From Macrolepiota albuminosa (taxonomy: Eukaryota; Basidiomycota; Agaricomycetes; Agaricales; Agaricaceae), in contig JAMWFC010000117.1 of the NCBI GenBank assembly GCA_027475525.1, positions 4,574,183 through 4,638,182 of the forward strand: a DNA stretch of 64,000 nt, in the 5' to 3' direction. The translations under genes and the position numbers were made by a program. Position 1 is the first letter of the stretch, and the number at the start of each line of letters is the position of its first letter. This document shows, piece after piece, positions 43,165 to 54,300 of this stretch. The notes under the pieces are model-generated. The model had not been told where the DNA came from and did not search any database. It worked only from the letters and a program-made list of their open reading frames with translations.

Positions 43165-44588
43165 TGCCTTAGTACTTCTAAATTTTATGTAAAAGATGTT
43201 TATTGCTTGTGTAAGGTGCTTCTATACAATGTATCTGAAGTCTTAGAAACTTCCAATGTGGACCTAAGGTATTCACTCCCTGGGAATCCTGAGTCAGACC
43301 AAAGATTGCTTGTCCTTGCCTCCCTTCTCTCTTCTTCTTTTATATTTGTAGTCTGGTGCACAGACTCTCTTGTCAGATGACTTGCACAGGTGTTATTCCT
43401 TGATGGTGTGTGTCATATGACATGTGACCATTTTGTCCTTTTCCTTTCTATTGCTGGCTGCTTATCTGCTTCCTATCTCTAGGTTTTTATCAGTGTTTAT
43501 ATGCCTTAGTCTTCTGCTCTGTTAGCTTTTAGTTCCTGCTGCTGCTTCTCAGAGAGGTTTCCCATATCTCTATACTGCTCTAGCCAATTTGTATTTAGTT
43601 CTAGGCAGTTTCAGCTTCTGGTATCTCCTCTCAAGACTGTCTCTGTATCTCCTTTCATATACTGTTGGAATTGCAAATTAAATGCTATGTTCTGTATCCA
43701 ATTATATATGTTGAGAGTACTTGTTATCTTTATGTAAGCACCTTTTTCTCATATTGCTGTGTCTTGCTGCTCCTGTTGCCCTATTCTTCTTATTCTGTTT
43801 GCTCTTTTATGTCCTTGTCTTCTGTATGCTGTATTATCTCTTCTGTATGCCATATCAATGCCATTAGAGATGAGCAGTCAACACAAACTGCAAATTATTA
43901 TGAACAGTATAGTTCATGCCAAGGACCAGTTAACTGTCAAGCAGTGAAGGTAGAAACATTCCTTGCCAAATGGTCCAAAATGAAGAAGAATCACAATCCA
44001 CAATTTGTTGCCTGCAAGACAATTCCTGTAGGCCAATAGCCTAAACTGAAACCTGCTGGATATTTGCCAGCAAAAGATAGTTGACTTTATTTGGATCAAA
44101 ATAAAGTAGCAGCTAGAGAAGGTCTAGCACCTGTAGTGCATATAGTAAGCAAACCCAATGTGGCTTCAGGAGCAGCTCAGAGAAGGCCTGCAGGAGACTC
44201 TCAAAGATGCTACAACTGTGGGAGTGTTGGATATTTTACTAAGGAATGCCCTGCTCCTCCCAAGACACACATCCATGTGCCCCATACAGCTGCAGCCCCC
44301 AGTGATGTCATCAGTGACAACAAAAACAAAGAAGCTATTAAAGAGGCTGAGGAGAAGCTGCAAGAGGAGGCTGATAGCTTGAAAGTAGATGATGCTGCAA
44401 GTGTTGACATTGATGGCAATGAGTACGTCGCAGTAAATGTGTACAACAGTGACTACTATACTTGTAATGACAAGAATGAGCACTTGTTTGCATTGACAGA
44501 GTGCCACAACAGTGACTACTATACTTGTAATGACAAGAATGAGCACTTGTTTGCATTGACAGAGTGCCAGAGAGATCAGTGCATCTAG
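43165..44588 (+). pseudogene. Element C gag, C-terminal fragment with zinc knuckle
   Basis: Element C resumes after LINE-2. 43165-43860 is CpG-poor with no clear protein. 43860-44045 reads as a gag spacer (IMNSIVHAKDQLTVKQ). 44091-44588 contains the nucleocapsid knuckle CYNCGSVGYFTKEC (CX2CX4 with Tyr-Phe where His is usual, then C), so the His ligand is lost. An in-frame 63-bp duplication lies at 44443-44569. Acidic and Lys-rich sequence before it resembles the gag-protease linker of chromoviruses. Stops and the altered knuckle make it non-functional. Confidence 0.65.
44443..44569 (+). repeat. 63-bp in-frame direct duplication
   Basis: 44443-44505 is repeated exactly at 44506-44568 (one chance extra base). 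It encodes the 21-residue unit beginning HNSDYYTCNDKNEHL twice. Its period differs from the 77-bp set. Confidence 0.9.
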
Positions 44589-45106
44589 ATGAGATGCATA
44601 ACTTTGCAAAAGGCAACTAATAAGTTGCAATATCCACGTTATACTCCTGAAGAGAAGGAGTGCCTGATGATCTATGTGGATGTTAATAGACATCTGGCTG
44701 GACTTTGTGGGACTCAGAGAGTACCACTATGGGCATTATACCCTAGTTTGCTTATGTCAACACAATACCTATTTATGAGTTGGAAGAGCCATTGATGCTC
44801 CAGTTGGGGACTATAGGGAGCTGTGCCATGGTGCAGTTTAGTGCTGAAGTAAAGATGAAGATATTGGGGATGTTCAAGGAGTATGTAGATATAGCAAATT
44901 TTGATTGCTACAACATGATCACTGGTATGCTGTTTATGCATAAGAATAAGGTGTCCTTAGACTTTGTGAATGACATAGTTGTTGTGAATGATAAGCCTAT
45001 GAAGGTGGAGAAAGTAGTGTTAAGCAACATGGACAGTCACTTGCAGCACTATTGCACAACAGAAAAGTGTCATGACAAATGCAACTGACTAAATGGTTGC
45101 AAGAGA
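44589..45106 (+). pseudogene. Element C protease-region remnant
   Basis: Broken plus-strand frames between the gag knuckle and the RT linker, the position of protease. One stretch at 44780-45085 (containing MLFMHKNKVSLDFVNDIVVVNDKPMK) fits the second lobe of a retroviral-type protease followed by its C-terminal strand. The catalytic motif is not readable. Confidence 0.4.
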
Positions 45107-45765
45107 GTGACTGTGCAGGAGGTGGAAAACAAGCAAGTTCCACTGAAAAGCCTGTTGGCAGAGTTGCTGGCTATTCTAATGTCTGAGGAAGAGTTTCAAG
45201 GAACTCTGGAGAAGGGAAAGTACTCAGATGCAGTTGGGTATAAATGTGGAAAGCATAATCAGGCTAGACAGCATAGGAATGAGCATGATAAACATGTGAT
45301 GGAGTCACTGGAATGCCAGCCAACTAGCTCTCAAGTGAGAGTAGAGGATCTTGTCAAGAATAAGGTATATAGTATGTGGGGAACTGTAGGAAGTACAAGG
45401 TTGCTAATGGATTGACTAGTGCCTTGGCCAGGAATGTAATGGATGTATGACCTACAAATGCCATGGAAGTGGAACAAGTTGGTAGCACTAATGGTGACTC
45501 ATACTATAGAAAGGGTGCAGTCAACTCAGACAGGAGAGGTATACTATCATGCACAAGAGAACAAGATTTCCAATGAATTGGATATTGTATTTGATAGAGT
45601 ATTGCTAAAAGGAAAAAGGGTGCAATTGTTGTCAAATGCTTTATAGAAGTAATTTGAATCAAAGAAGAAAGGTAAGGCTATGAGCCTTACAGAGGAAGAT
45701 ATTCCTTGATTGTGCCAGCAATGGCAACATGAATTTGCTGATATTGTCAACAGGACAAAGGAGAA
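45107..45765 (+). pseudogene. Element C pol fragment (upstream of RT), truncated
   Basis: 45107-45415 (SLECQPTSSQVRVEDLV) and 45443-45646 (HTIERVQSTQTGEVYYHAQEN) match the start of element D pol at 55148-54855 and 54851-54640 residue by residue. Differences at the DNA level are mainly C-to-T and G-to-A at former CpGs. Similarity to D ends at about 45765 in the sequence ACAAAGGAGAAGCA, before the RT core, where a different segment starts. Confidence 0.7.
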
Positions 45766-46387
45766 GCACATAGAGACATCACAATGGTACGTGTCATATG
45801 TTGTATGGGAGCTCACTTTGTGCCATACCATATGTGTCCAGCAGAGTCCGCTACACTAGAGCGGAGCAGTCTCCACAGTGCCATAGAATACAGAGCTGCG
45901 GACATGTCACAATGTGCTGTATGACATGGTCTAGTGGATTGATAAAAGGTGGGCACACACATGCGCATGCAGGCCTGGCAGATGCCAGTGGACACTAGTG
46001 GACATCAATGTGCATCAGCGGCCACCGGCGGGCATCAGCCCACGAGTGAAAACCTCCTCCATTGGCAGACATCATGGCATGAATAAACCCTCCTCAAGGT
46101 TCTCCACTTCCTCCCCTCTCCCTTCCTCCCCACAATAACTCAAGGCTGCATGCCTCCCCTTCCCTCCTTTTCCCACCCCTGACACCAGTGTATGTCCACA
46201 AAAGGGCCCTGCAGACCTATGCAGGCCTATGCAAGCCACCAGTGGACATCCATGCAAATGTACATCAATGGACTCAAACCTACACAGGCCTGTGCAGAGC
46301 ACCAGCGGACATCCACAGAGGCCTATGCAGGTCCACGTAGTCTGGTTGGACCAAGGAAAAAAGTAACTTTGTCTTGCCTGCCATATG

Positions 46388-46465
46388 CCTATGGAGGGGA
46401 ATCAAACCCCCAGCCTTGGGAAAGCCTCCAGCAACAGAATGCACATTTAACCGTTGCACCACAGG
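46388..46465 (-). other. tRNA-like segment (tRNA pseudogene or SINE head)
   Basis: On the minus strand a 78-nt stretch has a 7-bp acceptor pairing (CCTGTGG with CCATAGG, one G-T), a 5-bp T-stem (GGGGG/CCCCT) around loop TTTGATT, and a B-box GGTTTGATTCC that differs from the consensus by one C-to-T. The A-box region TGGTGCAACGGTTAA is recognisable. The anticodon arm does not pair well, so it is not a normal tRNA. Confidence 0.45.
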
Positions 46466-46599
46466 TCCGTTACTAATGGATAGATTCAAAGGTCGGATAA
46501 CACAATGAACAGATGCCCACCTACATTTCTACAGGTTCCTGTATGGATTTTTTAAGGTGGAAGGGGGGTGGCATACCTCTCAAAAGAGTTTTTGTAGCT

Positions 46600-46800
46600 T
46601 GAAAGGGTCGTTGGCATCAGCAGCCATCAGCTGGCATCTGTCGGAGTTTGTCAGCAGCCATTGTGACCTGCTGGCATTTGTTGGCATTTGTTGGCATCTG
46701 TCATACATCCATTGGCATCTGCCGGATATCTGCTGGTATCTGTCAGCATCCACGGGAATCTGTTGGCAACCCCCGGCATTGTCTGGCATCATCTGGCATC
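46600..46800. repeat. Degenerate short tandem array (TGGCATCTG units)
   Basis: About fifteen loosely spaced copies of TGGCATYTG and variants such as CTGGTATCTG and CAGCATCC. Open frames across it are repeat-derived. Confidence 0.6.
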
Positions 46801-47044
46801 AGAGCAGGAGAGAAGGAAATGGGGTGCATGGGTGTCCGCCACATGGGGTGGCATCTCAGAGAGTGTGGGGTGGCAGAAGAGGGATGGGGGTGGGGAGAAA
46901 GAGGGGGAAGGGGAAAGTGGAGGAGCATAGGTGTCTGCTGGTATGCCAGCAGATGTAGCAGACGTCGGACATCAGGTCAGGGGGGAGGAGGAAAGTGGGG
47001 TGCATGTGGTGGACAGGGGTGACATGTGAGGTAGTGTGGGAAGT

Positions 47045-47218
47045 TGTAACCATAGGTTACAAGCTAGAACAATCTTGTGTGTATCACACAGTACTGAATC
47101 AGACCACAGTATCAGATTGACTAGGACTAGAGTGAATACAAGATGTTGTCTTATGTAATACTCTACTGGATACCTATAGCGTTGTTGACGCTAGAAGCAA
47201 GTGTGACACTCCATTACA
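47045..47218 (-). mobile_element. 3' LTR of element D
   Basis: Plus-strand ends are TGTAACC...CCATTACA. In element orientation it is preceded by a polypurine tract (ATTGGGGGGTA, at 47219-47229) and starts TGTAATGGAGTG. At 174 bp it is short. Its features match the E1 LTR at 2341-2648. The partner 5' LTR is not visible on the right. Confidence 0.65.
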
Positions 47219-47354
47219 TACCCCCCAATGAGACTGAACACTCGGTCTGTAGGGCAGGGGTAGAAATAAAACCACAATATGCACAGCAGTGCAAGCATTA
47301 GTTGGAGACACCTTTCACATCGCTGGAAAAAGTTGGTACTATGAATGAAGTATT

Positions 47355-48127
47355 TGTCATGACCCCTCCCCCCTGGGCCCACCCTGGGACACCCCCGGAA
47401 CCCCATCCGGGACTCTCTCTCCGACCCCACAAATGTGCCCCACCATCACAACTACAGACACCGCCATCACACGCATCAAAGGCTGCCATCACCTGGCACC
47501 CCCGAGAACCCTGCATCACGGACTCTGGGGTCAACTGCCATCAAACCACAATCAACGATCAGATCATGCTACCTGCTTCTGGGCCATCACACATCATGCA
47601 TCACGACTCCAATTGATCACATGCCCCACACGCATGATCCCAGTATACAGTCCCCCTCCCGCTACTCAATATCTCCCAAAACTTATCCCAGACACCCCAG
47701 AACCCCAGAGACCCGGACCTGGCCCCGTAGTACTTATAGCGTAGTTCTCCGTTATATTCGCCAGTCTTGATATTAACTTGAATTGTTGCGTGCCCTTTGC
47801 TTGACTGGTATGCACTGACTGGCATGCTTTGACTGGCACGCTTGAATAACTGTGTGCTCTGAGTTTGGTATGCACTTTGCGACTTACACTTTATTAACCT
47901 GGTCTTGTCTTAGAACCCCCGGTTCTCGACTTGACCCCTACCCGGCTCTCAGCCTCTAACCCTAAAACCCCCAGATCAAGTCCTCTTTCCTGGGAGAACC
48001 CCCTGTCCACGTCTTGAACCCTGGAGTCCTAGCTCCGGAGTTCCAGACACCCAAGTATTCATAGATCAAGTCCGCCTTGTAAGGGCGTTGCTTTCCCAGA
48101 AAGCCCCCAACTTAGTGGAACCTGACA
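47355..48127 (+). mobile_element. Solo LTR (773 bp) with 5-bp target duplication GTATT
   Basis: It begins TGTCATGACC and ends GAACCTGACA, giving a 5-bp terminal inversion TGTCA/TGACA. GTATT flanks it at 47350-47354 and 48128-48132. The C-rich sequence (CCCCTCCCCCC, CCCCCGG) differs sharply from its surroundings. It sits inside element D, between the 3' LTR and ORF3. No other copy of this family is in the window; the orientation is arbitrary. Confidence 0.85.
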
Positions 48128-48315
48128 GTATTAGTGTCTTTAATAACACCTGAGCTTGGAATATCTTAGTGCACTAGTGTGCATATGATGCAAGCAATCA
48201 AAAGAACAAATAAAATTGAGAGTAAGACAAAAAACATATACACGCTACACTGGAGTGTGTGTCAGCCTGAATATGTTGAGTGTGTACTCAAAATTACCTA
48301 AAAACAAATATGGGT

Positions 48316-51083
48316 CTATGACCCATCTGATGAGGCCTCCATGACCATGCCTGTCTCTGTTACCATTGACTCCTCCTTGAGTGCGATGTTAATTATGGGA
48401 GGAGGAGGTGCCGATTCCGTCCTTGGTGGGGTAGTTGACCTCTTGACTGCAGGCGAATCTACCACCATAGGCTCAATAAGTGTGACGTTAATTGCAGTAG
48501 GCATGGTGGTGAGCGTACCATGCACTGACATTCAGTTTAGGAGATTGACCCAATTCAGGTCCATTCCTATGAGGTAGTAGAGGCCATTGGCCTCAGGGTT
48601 GACCAGGAGATTGCTCTCCTCATGGTGTTTGAACATAAAACGATAATAGTTGTCTTTGGTCATTTCCCACCATCCATCCCATTGCAGGATTGCAGGAGGG
48701 GTGCCATACATGGAGAGGCGCTCCATGCGCTCATCGTTGATCTGCTTGAAGAGGTCCATAGACATCGTGGGGGAGTGGAACTGCTGTTCCAGAAAGACCA
48801 CGCTGTAAGTGTAGGCGTGATCCACCCAGTCTAGTGGAATTTGGTTGTGTAGAAAGACGTGTAACATGTCGTCAATTGGAGAAGTTCTGTGCCTGGTCGT
48901 TGGGCACGTGAGCTTGATGAATCTCGAGCTTTGGCCCACGCTGGGGCTCAAATGGTTGCTCAGGAAACATGGCATTATATGAGGCAATCACCTCTCAATA
49001 CAGCCCTGGATGGGCCATAACAAGGGTCATGTGCCACATGATCACGGGTTTGGCTGCGCTGTTAGCACAGAGAGCTTGATATAATGCAAACTCAAAGAGG
49101 GTCTGCCAGTGCATGCGGTAGGCATGGTCCACCACAATGCCCTGATAAGTGTTTTCCAGCCCAGGTCACCCAAAGACCAGCACATACTGTGCCAGCTGGT
49201 CCAAGTCAAACAGCGTGGCTGGATCTTGAGCACGCATTATGCGCAGCGCCATGGAACCATCTTCTTTTGTGTGCAAAAAGCACCCCAGAATGTGTCGTTG
49301 CTCGACAAGAGTGAGGTCATCAGGGCCCTGCATTGTGTTGATGAGGTCCTGATATTGAGGCTCCTTCATCAGGAGCTGCATAGTCCAGTTTTGCAGAGCC
49401 TCAACTGTTTGCTGTGTGAACATCTGAAGCTCTGTGATCAACATGTATGCAACAATTCTGTCACGACACAGAATGTAAATGTTCATGTAATACTTGTAGA
49501 GCCGGTCCAGCTCTAATGGAGTATCGGGAAGACTGCATGGGGCATGCTTATACACAATTGTACCTGAGATGTGGGCATGCTGGCCAGAGGCATACTCATA
49601 CAACACTGCTTTATTGGCGTCAGCTCCTATCAGCACCGTATTTATGGTGTATGAATAGTACATGCAATGGCTGAGTGCTCTAAAGCACAAATTCATTTGC
49701 TTGATATTGAGCGGCCCCCACATCTTTACTCCCAAGCTATTGGGGATTCTCCCCAAGAACTCATCCTCAGCCCTATATTTTAGGGCCTGCAGCTTCTTGG
49801 CGCAGTTCACCTTCTTCTTTGTGATGTGCTTATTGCACAATACTTGTTGGAATTGATCTGCTGCTGATTCCCCCTCCTCCCCGTCCTCCTCCTGCTCTGA
49901 GCTCAACTCTCCATAGTCGCTCTCATTGGACAAGGATGCAACTGGTGCTTTGCCTTTTCCAGGCATGGGTCTTCCTCTCAAGGTTGCCACCAGACCATCA
50001 TATTGTTCTGGTATGTGGGGGTCTGGGGTCAAGACGACCATGGGATACTGTTCTGACAGGGCCAGTACAAACACCGGCAGCATAAAGAGCATCTGGACTT
50101 TTCCTGCTCATGCAGGAATGCCAGCAGGGAAGGCTATGACCTCCAATTTGGAGACATCAAGAGGCGGCTTATGGCCGTGACGCTGACAAGATGGTCCTGA
50201 CTTTGCCAGGGCAGACAAAACAGGTTGTGGCTAAGCCACCGGAGGGGCAGGTGCATTTCACGCCAGAGTTCTCCCTCCTGACTCAGCATGGGACATACTA
50301 AGAGTTGGTTTCCAAGGCACCGTGGTAACAGTTTTGGACCCCATAAGTGGGGCCCGAGACAATGCGGGTTCCCGCTGGCCCAAGGACAGGTCAGCCAGAG
50401 GCTTACTGATGACAGTCAGTGATTCTGACTGGCCCTGAGGGACCACAGTGGGTAGCCACAAAGACGAAGCGGCTGAGCAGGCTGCTTGGGGTGTGCAAAT
50501 TGCATGGCCAATGGCATCCTAGCCCATGGAGGATTGACCAGTCAACTGGGCTGATATTTGGCCCTCTTGACCTCGGCAGTCAGTTCCTTGAACATAGAGA
50601 CTTTGTGCTTAGATGTGCGTTTGATCTGTTCCAGTGCTGCCTCCTCATCAGCTTGATCTGGTCAAGCAATCCCTCCATCACCATCATGGCCAGACTGTCC
50701 TGCAGAAAGGATGCAGTTGCAGAGACCGGCTGTCCCACTGCTTCCAGTGCATCTGGCACTGCTAACTCCTGTGCTTGTGGCGCAGGCTCCATATATGGTT
50801 CTACCGTGGGCCAATGCACCCACAGTATGGATGGCAGTCCTGTCACTGCACCCACATATGTTGGAATCAATGCCTGCAAGCATGCTGGTGGTACCTGATA
50901 GTAGCACTCTGAGCGCATGCTGTCCTCCGGGTGCTCATAGTGCCCCTCATCATCGACCTCCATCTCTTGCGAGTGGAGGAGGGTCTGGTATAGAAGCGGT
51001 TCTTCATGACCTGGATAGGCCATGCCTGCAGACTGATGTTGGCTCACCACCAGATATGGCGGCTGCCCCTGGTACTCTTGCAT
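48316..51083 (-). pseudogene. Element D ORF3 region: accessory protein downstream of pol, function unknown
   Basis: Minus-strand frames at 51083-50580, 50092-49166, 49233-49042 and 48987-48532 follow one another on the pol strand between integrase and 3' LTR. The first is Gln/Pro-rich (SQEMEVDDEGHYEHPED). The second (308 codons) has an acidic tract (ESDYGELSSEQEEDGEEGE) followed by a globular region (FLGRIPNSLGVKMWGPLNI, TPLELDRLYKYYMNIYIL). The last contains WDGWWEMTKDNYYRFMF. Frame changes and stops separate them, so it is decayed or spliced. I recognise no domain. Extra ORFs after integrase are uncommon in chromoviruses, and this one has no visible similarity to the antisense gene of element A. 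Confidence 0.45.
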
Positions 51084-51349
51084 CTGTATATTTGGGGGTC
51101 TCCCCCTGCTACTAGAGCCTTGTAGGCTCTGATTACTCTTTTGTGGCCCCTAATAGGCTATTGCAAAGAATACGCTAGCAATGTGTATTGGGATTTAGAA
51201 GGAGAAAAGAAGAAAAAAATCTCCTAACTCTGCCAGTGGTGTAAGCAACCACAAATAGCTGCCACCCGGTCTTTCACCAGCCATCAAAGTGGACTTTGTC
51301 CACATTTCACCACCACATGCATGTTATACGTGTTTTGCTAGCTGTTGAG

Positions 51350-54300
51350 GGTGTTTCATGCCCTGCAGCTCTAGGTACTTGTCCATTGCTGCAAGATCTT
51401 TGCAGTTCGCTAGCAGTTCTCAGGTAGTACCACCTAAGCTCCACCTTACCTTGAATTTGAGGTTTCCCCCTATCTACCTATGACCTATGAGGTCATCTAC
51501 AAACCATTCCTGGTCATCACCAGTTCCAAAGTCATACGGTTCCAGGGTATCACAATTAGAAAAGAGCACATCACTATTGGCCAAGTATGGTCACAACAGC
51601 GACACATGGAACTTAGGGACTATTCTGTGCGCCTGCAGCACCTGGAGCAGTTCCAGCACGTAGTTAGACATGCTTGGCTCCGCCTCAAGAACCCTATATG
51701 GTCCGATCCACTTCAGACACAGCTTACTCGCTCTGCCTTTTGGCAAGTTCAAGTTCTTTGTTGAAAGGTACACTAGATTCCCTTTCTCTATGTCTGGATT
51801 ATCACGTCTGTGATTATTTGCATGTTTTGTCTGCCAGACAGGCGATTCTATAATCGTGTCATGGGCATCCGCTAAGTTTTGTAGCATGTTGTGCACAAAC
51901 TGCTTTACCCCAACAGGAATAGCTTTGTCGGTGCGAAGTTCAAAGGGTGAATACCCTGTGGTTTCAGATATGCTCGCATTTATTGTGAATTCAACGAGTG
52001 GACATCAGTCCATCCAGTCCTTCTGATCAGGACGTACAAATGCTCGCAATATTTGTGCGATATTTCTATTTGCTTGTTCTGTCTGGCCATCTGTTTGCGG
52101 ATGAAACAATGTCAACATGAGCAACTTTGCTCTGAGCAGCTTGTGCAACTCCTTCCACCATTTGGAAGTGAACTTAGCATCTTGATCGCTTACGATCGAA
52201 CTTGGCAGTCCATGAAGGCAAACTATCTTCTTGGGATAGATCCAAGACAAGTCCGAAGCTGTCATGGTGGTCCTCACTGGAATGAGATGGACCATACTGG
52301 TCATTCTGCAGATCACTACCCAGAGGTAGTTAAAACTCTTCGACTCAGGAAACAGACCTATAAAGTCCATCCTGATCGAATCCCAAGGTTTAACTGGTAT
52401 AGGAAGTGAATGAAGCTTCCCCGGTAGGCTTCAGTGTCAGTACTTTCAACTGTTGACAAAGCTCGCATGTTGAGCAGAATTGGCTTATTTCTTTGGCTAT
52501 TTGCAGCCACCAGTACCAGCGTTGCACATAGTCCAGCGTTTTCTGAGTTCTGAAGTGGCCCACTACTCTGTGGGCCTGGTCCAGGATAGTCATGATCAAC
52601 GACCTCTCCTGGGGAATGCAGATGACGTTGGACCCAGTGGGTCTGGTAAAGTAGACAAGCTGCTGCTCTATCTTGAAGCGCGGATGTGCTTGGATATTGT
52701 TCAGAATCTCTAAGAAAAGATTGTCATCCTTGTATCCTTGCTGGATACGTGTGTGAAATTGCACATTGCCTAAGTCAATTGGCATGGGGTGACGGTCATG
52801 CAAGTCCAATGCCTGCTGGAGAGTCATTTCTGCACCACTAAGGTGCACCTCCTGCCTCCTTTCTCTGCCTGGCTGGGGAATCTCATGATCCACCAGCACC
52901 TGCACCTTGATATCGCGAGCTTCTCGCTGTTCTCGCAGTTACTTGCTGCGATGTGATTTCTGTGCTTGCATGGTGCGTAGCTCAACTGTATGTTCCTTGA
53001 TTTCATGGAACCTATGCAGGGGCAAGTCCTCACCCTCTCGGTCAATGCATTTGTCCACCTGCACATAGTTGTGCGTGTCATGGACGTCATCTCGAGTATC
53101 ACTCTCAAAATATCAAGACAGGCAGTCCACCATACATAGGTGATGTCGAACTGATATCGTGACATGTAGTTGATCCAGCAACGTTGTCATAGTGATAGAT
53201 GCACTTGGGTCTTAAAAAACTCAAGTGCCTTGTGATCCGTAATGATATGGATCTTATACCCCATCAGCTTATCCTCCCACTTTAGGAGGGCTTCCAGGAT
53301 AGTGAGTGTTTCCAACTCATGAACAGCATAGTTCTGCTGTGCAGCAGTGAACTTATGGGACATAAATCCTGCTGGTCAGCAAGTTTGCCACGTTTTACCT
53401 TGGCTAAACATGGCCCTGGCCCCAGTCTTCAATGCGTCGCATATGAGCCAAATAGGCTCATCAATGCATGGATCAATTGGCTGGATCACTGGCATTTTTG
53501 TGCAAATGCGCCTAATCATCTCGAAACACTGCTGATGCAGCAGTGTCCAGTGAAAAGGGGACCCATTCTGGGTCATGGCCATCAGTGGCCCAGTGTATGC
53601 CATAATATCTGGCAAAAAGTTACCAATGTAATTTACAAGTCCAACAAAACGCTGGATATCATTATACATGCATGGGGTATGCCACTCTCGAATTCAGTCA
53701 AGTTTATCCGTGTCTGGGTGAATACCCTTCTGATCAATGATATGACTAAGACAGTCTATACTAGGTGCATACAATTTGCACTTCTTCCATTTGGGATAGA
53801 GACTTGCCTTACGTAGTCGTTTGAATATGACTCGTAGTTGCTGCTCATGCTCTTCGATGGAATCAGAAATGATAAATATATCATCTAAATAGAAGTGCAT
53901 AAACTTCCCAATTATGTCTTGGAAGATGGAGGTCATTAACCTCTGGAATGTTGCTGGTGCATTACAATCCCCAATCTGCATGATGTTACTCATGAATGTC
54001 CCCATCAGGGACAAAAACAACATCTTTGGTATATCCTCTTTGCATATGCAAACCTGTTTGTACATATCTGTAAGGTCAATTTTTGACCTATATTTCACTG
54101 TGGCAACATCTTCACATATGACTTTCTGATCTGGAAGGGGTGTTACGTTCTTGACTGTATTATTATTGCGCTGTTGTGCATCCAATGCAGTTTGTAACGT
54201 CCCATCCTTCTTGGGAATACACAGTAAAGGTGCAGCTTGCACCGCTGGTTGTGGTTCCCACCACTTTGCGTTTATATATCTGTTTGTCTTTTCACAAAGC

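Larger units (their letters stand above)
45766..47044. other. Repeat-rich region without protein genes
   Basis: It starts with a segment of about 70 bp (45775-45842) that is repeated on the opposite strand at 55289-55365 beside the scaffold gap. 45960-46060 and 46190-46345 carry diverged GTGGACATC/AGGCCTATGCAGG words. 46600-46800 is a degenerate array of TGGCATCTG-type units. A tRNA-like segment lies at 46388-46465. Confidence 0.5.

Noticed and set aside
46557..47022. Plus-strand frames of 124-133 codons rich in His, Trp and Cys
   Set aside because: They follow the degenerate TGGCATCTG array and change frame with it; repeat-derived.
47302..47770. Overlapping frames of 103-111 codons on the plus strand
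   Set aside because: They lie inside the solo LTR 47355-48127, are Pro/His-rich in all frames because of C-rich sequence, and lack homologous signals.
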